Below, piece by piece: positions 43,036-50,929 of a stretch of 64,000 nucleotides of DNA; position 1 is the first letter of the stretch; the number at the start of each line of letters is the position of its first letter. A model generated the notes under the pieces. The model saw only the letters and a program-made list of their open reading frames with translations, searched no databases and was not told where the DNA came from. A program made the translations under genes and the position numbers. The DNA is from Maridesulfovibrio salexigens DSM 2638 (GTDB lineage Bacteria > Desulfobacterota > Desulfovibrionia > Desulfovibrionales > Desulfovibrionaceae): positions 1,493,501 through 1,557,500 of the forward strand of contig NC_012881.1 in the NCBI RefSeq assembly GCF_000023445.1, in the 5' to 3' direction.

Positions 43036-44202
43036 ATGAATAGTCTTCTAAAAATACAGCTTGCGGTTTTTGCCCTTGTCTCAGCTTCTTTTACCAATAT
43101 CTATCTTCCTCAACCTGTCCTTCCCATTCTGCAATCTGAATTTCAGATCAGTCCTGTGCAGGCTTCATTTGCGGTCTCTTTCGTAATCCTAGGAATAGTG
43201 CTCTCCAATCTTTTTTTCGGCTACCTTTCGGATAGGTATCCGGTCAAACCGATAATTTTTGCCGGTGGTGTTTTTGTGGCTGCCGGTGGTCTTATCTGTT
43301 CTCTGACCCACGATTACACAGTGCTGGTTGGCGCGAGACTTCTGCAAGGTCTTTTCATCCCTGCTTTGACTACCAGTATAGCTGCTTGGCTGGCTCGAAC
43401 TCTTCCTGCTAAGCGATTAAGCGTTGTCATGGGCTCGTATGTTTCGGCTACTATTCTAGGCGGATTGGGAGGCAGATTGTTAGGAGGTTGGATTCATCCT
43501 CCTCTGCATTGGCGGTATGCATTTGCTACAGCTTCAGTGCTGATTCTGGTCACAACTATTCTGGCTGTATTTATCCTACCTGCAAGCGAAGAGAAAGATA
43601 TTGCAGATGTTCGTACCAGTAATGGTAAGGAAACATATTTATCATTACTCAAGCGCAAAGAGCTTCTCCTTATATATGCTTGCGGGGCCGGTAGTCTTTT
43701 GATTTTTTCCCCGGTTTTCAACTACCTTCCATACAGGCTTTCACATCCACCGTTCGATCTTTCCACTGAGACAATTACCCTGGTTTATCTGGTCTATATT
43801 CTCGGTATTTTTTTGGGGCCTCTAGCTGGAAGGCTCAGCGCTCAGTTCGGGGGAGGGGTGATGTTGCTTTCCAGTTCTGTACTTTTGGGTACTTCGCTTT
43901 TGTTACTTTTGCTCCCTTCAATAACAGCGGTTGTTTTCGGATTACTGGGAGTTTGCGCAGGCTTTTTTACAATTCATACAGTAGCGGTGGTCCTTTTGAA
44001 TCGTAAACTGACCTGTAGTCATGGCAAAGCCAATGCTCTGTATGTTTTGTTTTATTATAGTGGAGGCTGGTTAGGGATTACGGGGGCCGGTTTTGCTTAT
44101 GAATATGCAGACTGGCAAGGTGTGATCACATTTTTAGCTAGTTTTTTGATTATTCCGATTAGCGCAGGGTTGCTTGAGCGAAGGATAGACAATAGATCAT
44201 AG
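43036..44202 (+). CDS. MFS transporter
   Basis: I start at the ATG at 43036 (MNSLLKIQLAVFALV), which has AGAAGGA at proper distance, giving 388 aa. About twelve helices are visible with the MFS loop motif GYLSDRYPVKP between helices 2 and 3 and GARLLQGLFIPALTTSIAAW in helix 4. It resembles drug:proton antiporters of the YnfM type (sequence FTNIYLPQPVLPILQSEF). Substrate unknown. Single gene. Confidence 0.9.
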   Translation: MNSLLKIQLAVFALVSASFTNIYLPQPVLPILQSEFQISPVQASFAVSFVILGIVLSNLFFGYLSDRYPVKPIIFAGGVFVAAGGLICSLTHDYTVLVGARLLQGLFIPALTTSIAAWLARTLPAKRLSVVMGSYVSATILGGLGGRLLGGWIHPPLHWRYAFATASVLILVTTILAVFILPASEEKDIADVRTSNGKETYLSLLKRKELLLIYACGAGSLLIFSPVFNYLPYRLSHPPFDLSTETITLVYLVYILGIFLGPLAGRLSAQFGGGVMLLSSSVLLGTSLLLLLLPSITAVVFGLLGVCAGFFTIHTVAVVLLNRKLTCSHGKANALYVLFYYSGGWLGITGAGFAYEYADWQGVITFLASFLIIPISAGLLERRIDNRS

Positions 44203-44357
44203 CGGGTTGATATTTAATATAAAACAGCCCTTTGCGCTGTTAATGAGGCGTGTTTCGTCAGGCGGAAAGGCTTATTTTATATGCGATTGAATTTGCATTC
44301 AGTTTGTCTTGTTCAATGAATTTAAGTTGTTATGTTTAAGTAATGAATGTGAATATA

Positions 44358-44416
44358 AAATGTGAAAAAAAGAATTAAGTGAATCTCATTGACGAGGGGT
44401 TTTTTCTGCGTACACT
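44358..44416 (+). promoter_or_regulatory. Promoter of the 45-aa orphan, twin of the one at 42569
   Basis: AAATGTGAAAAAAAGAATTAA, 10 bp, TTGACGAGG (-35 at 44389-44394), 16-bp spacer, TACACT -10 (44411-44416). The 21-bp A-rich block and the TTGACGAGG are identical to the other copy, with the same spacing to GCGTA. Confidence 0.7.
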
Positions 44417-44490
44417 GAAAGTAAGTTCTTAGAAAAAAGAAATCTTAAAAAAGATTTTTGATTGTACTTTTAGTTGTAGGAGCGTTTTTT

Positions 44491-44628
44491 ATGTTTATGT
44501 GTTGGTTGTGTGGAATTGCAAGAATTGTTGAAGATGTCTTTTTCGCTAATGCTGAAAAGGCTTGCGTTGTTGTTGAAAGAACCAACCGTGAAAATAAACT
44601 AAGAAATCGTTACAACGATAAGTATTAA
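44491..44628 (+). CDS. Small orphan protein of 45 aa
   Basis: Reading from the ATG at 44491 gives MFMCWLCGIARIVEDVFFAN followed by AEKACVVVERTNRENKLRNR and YNDKY. GTAGGAG precedes it. A CWLC pair near the N terminus and a basic, hydrophilic C terminus are the only features. No family recognised. The strong promoter and terminator, shared in style with the 71-aa gene, argue that it is expressed. Confidence 0.55.
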   Translation: MFMCWLCGIARIVEDVFFANAEKACVVVERTNRENKLRNRYNDKY

Positions 44629-44660
44629 TATTTTTCGATAGTCATTCCTCCTGAGAGATG

Positions 44661-44701
44661 CAGGCCGTGGTTCGTTGGTGAACCACGGCCTGTCTTTTTT
44701 T
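44661..44701 (+). terminator. Terminator of the 45-aa gene
   Basis: A 13-bp perfect stem (CAGGCCGTGGTTC / GAACCACGGCCTG) with a 6-base loop is followed by GTC and seven T. Confidence 0.92.
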
Positions 44702-44708
44702 GTACTAA

Positions 44709-47117
44709 TTAATCACACCCGTGGGTCAACCGAATTACTTCAGCGCGCATACGAGCTTTCGAGTACAAGGCTATTGCGGCTACCGCACGGTCGCATACCG
44801 GAAAGACCGGAACCCCGTTTTCAAGCAGCTTGTCTCTTAAAGGATCATATAGCCTGCCGCCATCTACAATTGCGAGTATCGGCTTTTCACTCTTCTTGAC
44901 GATTTGAATGAGCAGGTTGCCGAGGGAATTCTCGTCTTCCATTGAAAAAGCCGGAATTGTCGGCTCTGCCAAGGTATGCATGGACGGTGAAAGCGGGTCC
45001 AGCCCGATTACAATGGAATCAACCGCTGGATCTTTAGCAAGTATTTCAGCCATGCTGGCGTGAATTACATCATTTGATCCTGGGGTGAGGTCCAGAGGGT
45101 TCTGGATGGTTACCAGTGCTTTTAGTCTGTTCTTTTCGAGAATCTCATCTATGTTATTGATAGATTCTTCACTGAATCGTGCCAGTTCAATATCATAGTC
45201 ATCAGACTGAATGGAATCAGCCATTCCTACTGCTTCGAATCCGGCTCCACTGACCGCAGCAAGCCTGTCGCCGCAAATGGTTTTGGTGCTCAGCTTTTCC
45301 GCCAGCATGAAAAGGTCCTGAAATTCCTGAAAGGTTCGGGCCACGATTGCTCCGGCTTGGCGTACGCAGCTTTCGCAGACCATGTAATCGCCAGCAAGAG
45401 AAGCTGTGTGCCCGCTGGTGGCCGTTTTCCCTTCCGGAGTTCTTCCGGCTTTGTAAAAGACCACTTCCTTACCGTTCATTACTGCCTGCCGTACGGCGGT
45501 GCAGAATTCCAATCCGTCAAGATCGTTGAATCCTTCAGCATAGACGGCAATGACGTCCACTTCTTCTGAATCTTTGAAATAATGGATCATGTCGCCAAGG
45601 GTCAGGTCAGTCTGGTTGCCCATGGAAATCATGTAAGCCGGATTAAGTTCCGGGCATTGGCTGTAGCGGAAGACCATGAAGGCCCCGCTTTGACTGATCA
45701 GTGCTGAACGCTGGTATGGCGCGTTGCGGTCTTTGGGTAGCTTCTCATCTGGAATGAACCATGTATCGTACCCGCCGGGACGAGAAACCACTCCCATGCA
45801 GTTTGCGCCGATAAAGACCGGTCCGCCGTCAGCTTCAGCATGTTTTTCATTGATGCTGGCAATGACCTGTTCCGCACGCTCTTTACTATCTTCGGTTTCT
45901 CCCATGCCTCCGGGGATGAGCATTACACTCTTGGCGCAGTCCAGTTCAATAACCTTATCTACGAGGTCTGGAACATGCTGGGCGGCAATGGCGACCACCA
46001 AAAGATCAAGCTGATGATCCAGTGCATCAAAGCTAGGTACACAGCGCACACCGTCAACTTCGTTACAGCCTTCACGGATAACAACTACGTCTTCCTTTGC
46101 GTATCCTTCAGCCAGAACATTATCGAGAATGATCCGTCCGAAGTTCCTGCGGGTGGAGGATACCCCGATTATACCGATTTTTTTAGGATGCAGAAGGTTG
46201 TGTATTTTCTCCACAGGACGGGGCAGCGGCATTTGGTCCGGTCTGGAAAAACGACATAAACCGTCCAGAGGAACCATCAGGTATTCGGTAAAAGCAAAGG
46301 GGTTAATTTCCAGCTCTTCAATGACGAATTCAGCTTTGGGATTGGAAGGGGAAAAGTATTTACCCATTTCAATAAAGGAATCAAAGCATTCAATAAGCTG
46401 TTCATCAGTGACAATCCGTCGCTGTCCGCGAGTGAGACCTGCCAGCTTTTTATATGAGATGGTGTTTTTGAAAAGCTGGAAAAAAGTTTGTCCGTCCACC
46501 ATTTGTACGGATGCGGCAACAATGGCCTGTCCTTTGCGGAAGCGTTCGGCGTAAAGCTCGGTGTCAGTTCCGCCGAGTCCGGCACTGATGATGGTACCGA
46601 ACTCTCTGGTCCGGCGCAGGCCTACAATGAGTTCGTTGCCGAAAGAGTCAGAATCCGGGGGCATGAACTGAACCTGTAGAACTCCTCTGAGATCACGGCT
46701 GATGGCCTTGATCAGTGCTTCCCCGTGCAGTCCTTTGTATTCTTCAGGTGCATGGTCAGGGTCTCTTTCTATATATGATGCGAAGTTTTCCGGCACTTCA
46801 TACATCATGCCGCGTACAGCGGAGCGGATCTTTGAGGGTTCTTTTTTTACAATGCGCACTCCTCCAACTTCCGTTTTATGGACGATAGTAGGGGAGACTA
46901 TTTTCAGTACTGCTTTTTCGCCCGGTATGGAGGTCAGTTCTTCATCGGAAAAACGTGCTCCGCGCGGCAGCAGGTTTGCGGCAGGAGGTGTTTCTGCACC
47001 GGAGTTCGCCAGCAGGTTGTATACTTCATATTCAAAAAGATAATCACGTCCTTCATTGTCAGCATTGCCGAACAGGTCGTTGATAGCTTCAAAGCTGATT
47101 TCGTTTTCAATAAACAT
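44709..47117 (-). CDS. ADP-forming acyl-CoA synthetase, ATP-grasp domain first
   Basis: The 802-aa protein begins with an ATP-grasp (beta-like) domain (about 20-270: AVLKIVSPTIVHKTEVGGVRI; ELEINPF). The CoA-binding Rossmann domain (about 305-410: HPKKIGIIGVSSTRRNFG) and the succinyl-CoA-ligase-like domains come next, with SQSGAFMV and the phospho-histidine loop SGHTASLAGD. It should interconvert acyl-CoA, ADP and phosphate with acid, CoA and ATP. The beta-then-alpha order is the reverse of the commoner fused form. No GNAT domain is present. Confidence 0.88.
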   Translation of the reverse strand: MFIENEISFEAINDLFGNADNEGRDYLFEYEVYNLLANSGAETPPAANLLPRGARFSDEELTSIPGEKAVLKIVSPTIVHKTEVGGVRIVKKEPSKIRSAVRGMMYEVPENFASYIERDPDHAPEEYKGLHGEALIKAISRDLRGVLQVQFMPPDSDSFGNELIVGLRRTREFGTIISAGLGGTDTELYAERFRKGQAIVAASVQMVDGQTFFQLFKNTISYKKLAGLTRGQRRIVTDEQLIECFDSFIEMGKYFSPSNPKAEFVIEELEINPFAFTEYLMVPLDGLCRFSRPDQMPLPRPVEKIHNLLHPKKIGIIGVSSTRRNFGRIILDNVLAEGYAKEDVVVIREGCNEVDGVRCVPSFDALDHQLDLLVVAIAAQHVPDLVDKVIELDCAKSVMLIPGGMGETEDSKERAEQVIASINEKHAEADGGPVFIGANCMGVVSRPGGYDTWFIPDEKLPKDRNAPYQRSALISQSGAFMVFRYSQCPELNPAYMISMGNQTDLTLGDMIHYFKDSEEVDVIAVYAEGFNDLDGLEFCTAVRQAVMNGKEVVFYKAGRTPEGKTATSGHTASLAGDYMVCESCVRQAGAIVARTFQEFQDLFMLAEKLSTKTICGDRLAAVSGAGFEAVGMADSIQSDDYDIELARFSEESINNIDEILEKNRLKALVTIQNPLDLTPGSNDVIHASMAEILAKDPAVDSIVIGLDPLSPSMHTLAEPTIPAFSMEDENSLGNLLIQIVKKSEKPILAIVDGGRLYDPLRDKLLENGVPVFPVCDRAVAAIALYSKARMRAEVIRLTHGCD

Positions 47118-47225
47118 GTGTACTCACTTTGCATGAATTTAAGTTCTGAGCATTGTATGCCATATCTTCTTTAAAGGGTACAAGACGGATTTTGACGTAT
47201 TTAGGGCATTTTATCAGAAATCAGC

Positions 47226-47265
47226 GCAGGGCGGACCCGAGTCTTCTGACTCGGGTCCGCCCTGC
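47226..47265. repeat. 18-bp perfect hairpin at the left edge of the accessory island
   Basis: GCAGGGCGGACCCGAGTC and its exact complement are separated by TTCT. There is no T run on either side, so a simple rho-independent terminator is unlikely. It lies in the 288-bp gap between the acyl-CoA synthetase start and the first phage gene, where the backbone gives way to the island. Confidence 0.7.
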
Positions 47266-47405
47266 TGCATATTATGTATTTCGAAGGGGGCGAATGAGGA
47301 CACTGAATGACCGCATACTTCGTTGAATCGTAGATATCGGACTACTTCACAAGCTGAATTCTCTCCGGGAAATTGTTTTTTACCTAAAGTAAGGAGGCAG
47401 TAGTA

Positions 47406-47741
47406 ATGACAACGGACTCCGGTTTTCTGGAGGATGAACAGCTTGAAGCTGAAAAGGTTCGTGAGGAACATCTTAGGATCAACGAACAGTTTCTTTCAGA
47501 TGTTCGGGCCACATTCAATACTTCGCACGGCAAGAGGGTGTTTACCTTTTTGTTGGAGCAGGGCGGGGTGAATGCGCTTTTGTTTTCCAAAGAGAGCGAT
47601 ATTTATCGCAACGTGGCCGTTCATGATTTTGTTGTTGAAAATGTACTTGGCCCGGTGATCAGTGCCGATGAGGAAATTTACCTTTCCATTATCCGCGAAC
47701 GGGCTGAACAAATGAGAAAAGAAGAGGAGGAACGAAAATGA
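47406..47741 (+). CDS. Phage head-module protein, Bbp19-like
   Basis: The 111-aa protein is helical and charged, with DVRATFNTSHGKRVFTFLLEQGGV, the pattern of Bbp19-type phage proteins (a short region where one residue block precedes a GRRVL/W-like helix). Members are encoded between portal and scaffold/capsid genes. AAGGAGG precedes the ATG. Its stop overlaps the next start (ATGATG). No portal or terminase gene lies upstream, so this is a remnant. Confidence 0.65.
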   Translation: MTTDSGFLEDEQLEAEKVREEHLRINEQFLSDVRATFNTSHGKRVFTFLLEQGGVNALLFSKESDIYRNVAVHDFVVENVLGPVISADEEIYLSIIRERAEQMRKEEEERK

Positions 47742-48376
47742 TGGATTTCCCGGTTAGTGATGATCCGCAGCCGGATCATTACTCTCCACAGGCAAAAATG
47801 AAAGACGATCTGCCGGAACCCGTACTTGGCGGTGATGCTTTTCTGGAAGATGAGTTTGCCGGAGAGCAGGATGGACCTGCTGTAGAGGAAGCCGAGCAGT
47901 TGTTGGATAATCCGGTTCCCAGTGCGCCGGAAGCGTATGAGCTCAATTATGGCATGCCGGACGGGATAGACCCCTATGTGGACCGTCAGTTCCGGCAGTT
48001 TGCTCACGAAAACGGGGTTAGCGGAGAAATGGCCCAGAAACTGGTGGATTTTCATAACTCGCTTGAATCGGCTCGTTATCAGGACCACCAGACTCAGGCT
48101 GGCGAGTGGGAGAGACAAACCCGTGCGCTTCCCGGCTGGCACGGAAACAATTACCGCAAGAATATGGGTGTAGCCAATAAGGCTTTGCAGGCTTTTGCTT
48201 CTCCGGTTCTTGCCAAGATGATCAGGGAATCCGGCTATTCCTGTCACCCTGAGGTTGTTAAAGCTTTTTACAATGTCGGCAGGCGTCTAACTGAAGATTC
48301 CTACGTGGATAGCAAAAGTAATACACCCCGTAAGAAGACAATCGGGGAAATTCTTTATCCCAACCAGCCGATTTAA
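47738..48376 (+). CDS. Phage head scaffolding-like protein
   Basis: The 212-aa protein is acidic and proline-rich in its first third and helical later, ending with ASPVLAKMIRESGYSCHPEVVKAFYNVGRRL and a basic tail. This C-terminal pattern is typical of capsid assembly scaffolds of P22/podovirus-like phages. It sits directly before the capsid gene, as expected. It overlaps the preceding gene by 4 bp. Confidence 0.7.
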   Translation: MMDFPVSDDPQPDHYSPQAKMKDDLPEPVLGGDAFLEDEFAGEQDGPAVEEAEQLLDNPVPSAPEAYELNYGMPDGIDPYVDRQFRQFAHENGVSGEMAQKLVDFHNSLESARYQDHQTQAGEWERQTRALPGWHGNNYRKNMGVANKALQAFASPVLAKMIRESGYSCHPEVVKAFYNVGRRLTEDSYVDSKSNTPRKKTIGEILYPNQPI

Positions 48377-48412
48377 AAAAGTCTTGTGAAAGATGTGGTG
48401 TGTTTTGCGATT

Positions 48413-48440
48413 CTTAAACCCTTTTGCAAAAGGGGTTAAG
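48413..48440. repeat. Hairpin between scaffold and capsid genes
   Basis: CTTAAACCCTTTTG / CAAAAGGGGTTAAG forms a 14-bp stem with one mismatch, followed by CCGCCGGAGGCG, itself able to fold. Such elements occur as dispersed repeats in Desulfovibrio genomes; here it lies inside the phage module. Confidence 0.5.
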
Positions 48441-48556
48441 CCGCCGGAGGCGAAATTTTGTAACTAAATCACTTAGCGCATCAAATCTCTGAACGCTTAA
48501 AGCGTCATATAATTAAGAGCTCCCAAGAGGGCCGAATCTCGTGAGGAGAATTAATT

Positions 48557-49090
48557 ATGGCAACTCTTGGTATGAATGCACTTACCCTTTCCGATTGGAG
48601 TGGACGTCTTGATCCTAACGGTAAAGTTTCCGAGATCACGGAAGTTCTGGCCCACACCAACGAAATTCTCGATGACGCTGCATGGGTGGAAGGCAACCTG
48701 CCCACCGGACACCGTACCACCGTGCGTACCGACCTGCCCACTGTGAGCTGGCGTAAGCTTAACTATGGTATCAAACCCAGTAAGTCCCGCACCAAGCAGA
48801 TCGATGATACCTGTGGCATGCTTGAATCCTATGCGGAAATGGATAAAGCCCTTTCCGATCTTAACGGCCATTCTTCCAATTTCCGTACTTCTGAAGAGCG
48901 TGCTTTTCTTGAAGCCATGAATAAGGAATTTGCCGACACCTTTGTCTACGGTGATACCGCGCTTGAGCCTGAAAAATTCCTCGGCCTCGCACCGCGCTTC
49001 AATTCTCTTGAAGACAAGAATGTCATCGACTTCGGTGGAACCGGTAACAATTGCACTTCTATTTGGATTGTATGTTGGTGTTGTCTTTGA
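48557..49090 (+). pseudogene. Phage major capsid protein gene, truncated by insertion
   Basis: GAGGAG precedes the ATG. The first ~173 codons read as a podovirus/P22-like major capsid protein (LDDAAWVEGNLPTGHRTTVR, SWRKLNYGI, FNSLEDKNVIDFGGTGNNCT). After SIWIVCW, around base 49080, homology stops and three foreign codons reach a TGA; intact relatives continue with a Gly/Asp and a ~150-residue remainder. The break coincides with a sequence that is then repeated in tandem. The missing 3' part is not found in the window. Confidence 0.8.
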
Positions 49091-49154
49091 ATATCCTTTA
49101 AGTTCAGCATGTTATTGTTACATAGATTTTTCGCTTGTGTCCGGTATTGGGTCC
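49063..49154. repeat. Repeat unit R1 of an attachment-site-like array
   Basis: Core TTGGATTGTATGTTGGTG (49063-49080, still in the capsid reading frame) is followed by diverged sequence containing TTTAAGTTCA and the arm-like pair GTGTCC...GGGTCC at +74 and +86. It is the first of three units of 91-92 bp. Confidence 0.65.
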
Positions 49155-49238
49155 ATTTCGCCATACTGATTCAAATACTCAACTTCTCCATAAGATTCTG
49201 ATTTTACATTAAAAATCCTAGGACACATTTGCCCTCGT

Positions 49239-49330
49239 CTGGATCGTATGTTGGTGTTTATCTCTTAAGGGTTGTAAATTCAAAGGTTTATTGATCGCTG
49301 GTTGTGTCCTGTTGTGCGTCCAATGTGTCC
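49239..49330. repeat. Repeat unit R2 of the attachment-site-like array
   Basis: Core CTGGATCGTATGTTGGTG (49239-49256) matches R1 at 16 of 18 bases and keeps the capsid codons for VWIVCW. Arms follow: GTGTCC (+65), GCGTCC (+77), GTGTCC (+86). An inverted AGGACACAT precedes it at 49210-49218. Confidence 0.65.
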
Positions 49331-49383
49331 GGCTCTTAACATCTTGTATTTGTGGATAATTTTAAAGGACACATGATCCTAGG

Positions 49384-49474
49384 CTGGGTTGTTTGCTGGT
49401 GGTTGTTTGTGAAGGTTCATAAATTCAAGTGTTTACTGGGTGGAGCTGTGTCCGGGAGAGCGTCCAATGTGTCC
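49384..49474. repeat. Repeat unit R3 of the attachment-site-like array
   Basis: Core CTGGGTTGTTTGCTGGTG (49384-49401) is a more diverged copy. TAAATTCAA and the 16-bp GCGTCCAATGTGTCCG are identical to R2. An inverted AGGACACAT precedes it at 49367-49375. No gene lies between 49091 and 49505. Confidence 0.65.
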
Positions 49475-49505
49475 GTTCTACTTGGATGAATGTTTAGGTT
49501 TCAGA

Positions 49506-49955
49506 TTATGTTACTAAAATGATGGCTAATAAGCCGAAGAAATGAGTTATTCTTTGTGCCATGTTTTGAACCGGCCCTAATATATCTTGCCCTGATACCG
49601 ATCTTTCATGAATTGATGGTTTTGATTCGGCAACAGAAAATGCAAAGTTTGCTGACAGGGCTGATACGATCATTTTAAAGTCTAAATTATGATCAACAAA
49701 TATATTTATAAATAAGAAGATCAAGGCAAAGAATAATACACCTGCTGAAAATGTTAAACTGAACTTACTATGAATCTTTTCTAAGCTATCAACATAGAAC
49801 TCATTTCTTGTTAATTTAGGGAATTTTATTAAGGCAAACTCTTTTGCTTTCTCCCAAGGCCTAAAGAGTAATATTAAAGTTAAAATTAAGTGTCCAAGCC
49901 AGTCTTTCATTTCAATATTTGCGGCATCAATAGTGGATTCGTCTGATTTATTCAT
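49506..49955 (-). CDS. Small membrane protein of the endonuclease module
   Basis: The 149-aa protein has three hydrophobic segments (about 20-34, 65-90 and 132-149), separated by charged loops; I recognise no family. It starts 6 bp after the endonuclease I stop on the same strand, so the two are very likely one operon. It could be an immunity or anchoring partner (inference). The gene is AT-rich like its neighbour, unlike the backbone. Confidence 0.65.
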   Translation of the reverse strand: MNKSDESTIDAANIEMKDWLGHLILTLILLFRPWEKAKEFALIKFPKLTRNEFYVDSLEKIHSKFSLTFSAGVLFFALIFLFINIFVDHNLDFKMIVSALSANFAFSVAESKPSIHERSVSGQDILGPVQNMAQRITHFFGLLAIILVT

Positions 49956-49961
49956 AAGGTA

Positions 49962-50708
49962 TTACTCACAAACAACAAAAGGATTCACGTTACCCTGAAT
50001 CTTTTCAATCCTTTTAGCACGAACACATTCCCATTCAGATGTCGGGTACATCTTGTCCCAAGCATCCATTAACTTTCTTTGAGCTTTGTTCATCTTATAT
50101 CGTGGGTATGCCCATTCCATGTATTTATATGTTCGGGCTATCCTTCCACGTGAATTAACGGGAGGTTCAGCTTTCCTGTTATCAATCTTCATCGAACATG
50201 ATCCGAAGTCAGATTCTTCATCCGGTAACAACGTGAAGTTGTAGTTCTGTCTCATGGCGTTGACTGCACCAATAGCTGGGTAAAGATTGTAAAGATCACT
50301 TTGCATGTAGCGGTATTCAGTGTTTGTCTTTTCGGCACATTTGCGACCTTTAAAAGATTTTCCCCGTTTATCCACGCATCTGGCATCGCCTTCGCGCCAT
50401 TCAGTAAAGGTATGCCCGAAGTTTTCGGCAGGAACGACATGTTCCCATTCGATTTTTTTTGCTCGTTTTTGATATGTTGAAGTTGTGAATCCGGCTGGAG
50501 GTGTTACCAGTTTTTTACTGTCGAATTTTGCTCCACAATATATTGTTTCTCGATGATCGAAATATACCTGCTGTTCAAGTAGCTTTTTGGACTTGTTGAA
50601 TGATTGGATCAAGGTGTTGCCACGATGATTGTTTGAAGATCCAGCACAGCAGATGATCGGGATCAAAAGGAATATTAGTAAAGCTGAAATAAATGATTTT
50701 ATCTTCAT
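49962..50708 (-). CDS. Secreted endonuclease I family (HNH/beta-beta-alpha-metal) nuclease
   Basis: The 248-aa precursor has a signal peptide (about residues 1-22, LLIPIICCAG; a Cys pair could also be a lipobox-like site). The EndA/Vvn signature is present: IEWEHVVPAENFG with the catalytic His, and DLYNLYPAIGAVNAMRQNYNF with the metal-binding Asn. Family enzymes cut DNA in the periplasm or outside the cell, and disulfides are expected from the many Cys. In a defence island it may degrade incoming DNA during entry (inference). Confidence 0.9.
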   Translation of the reverse strand: MKIKSFISALLIFLLIPIICCAGSSNNHRGNTLIQSFNKSKKLLEQQVYFDHRETIYCGAKFDSKKLVTPPAGFTTSTYQKRAKKIEWEHVVPAENFGHTFTEWREGDARCVDKRGKSFKGRKCAEKTNTEYRYMQSDLYNLYPAIGAVNAMRQNYNFTLLPDEESDFGSCSMKIDNRKAEPPVNSRGRIARTYKYMEWAYPRYKMNKAQRKLMDAWDKMYPTSEWECVRAKRIEKIQGNVNPFVVCE

Positions 50709-50843
50709 ATTAATTTTTCACAACCTCCGGCGTGACAGGAGGGAGGCCGCCCGACGTGGCCAATGAATTCAATCGGTTAGTTCTTAATGATTGCTTGGGT
50801 CATGTCAGATGATGCTGAAATTTTACATGATGTTCCTGATCAT

Positions 50844-50870
50844 TTGTGTCCGGTTTGTGTCCTGTATTTT
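50844..50870. repeat. Isolated GTGTCC arm pair (R4) between endonuclease and Kiwa genes
   Basis: TTTGTGTCCGGTTTGTGTCCTG repeats the GTGTCC arm twice, 11 bp apart, closely like the arms of R1-R3, but no clear core is attached. It may mark the other boundary of the endonuclease module. The 220-bp interval 50709-50929 holds no gene. Confidence 0.5.
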
Positions 50871-50929
50871 GCCTACGTTGAAATTAATTTTGTTGAGGAT
50901 ATCCGGCTACCCGAAAATTAAGAAAATAG

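Noticed and set aside
49063-49474. CRISPR array or diversity-generating retroelement variable repeats
   Set aside because: Only three diverged units of ~91 bp at unequal spacing, no spacers of constant length, no cas genes, no reverse transcriptase or template/variable repeat mutation pattern.
49962-50708. Homing endonuclease of an intron inserted in the capsid gene
   Set aside because: The nuclease has a signal peptide and Endonuclease I motifs, lies on the opposite strand, and no intron structure or downstream exon is visible.
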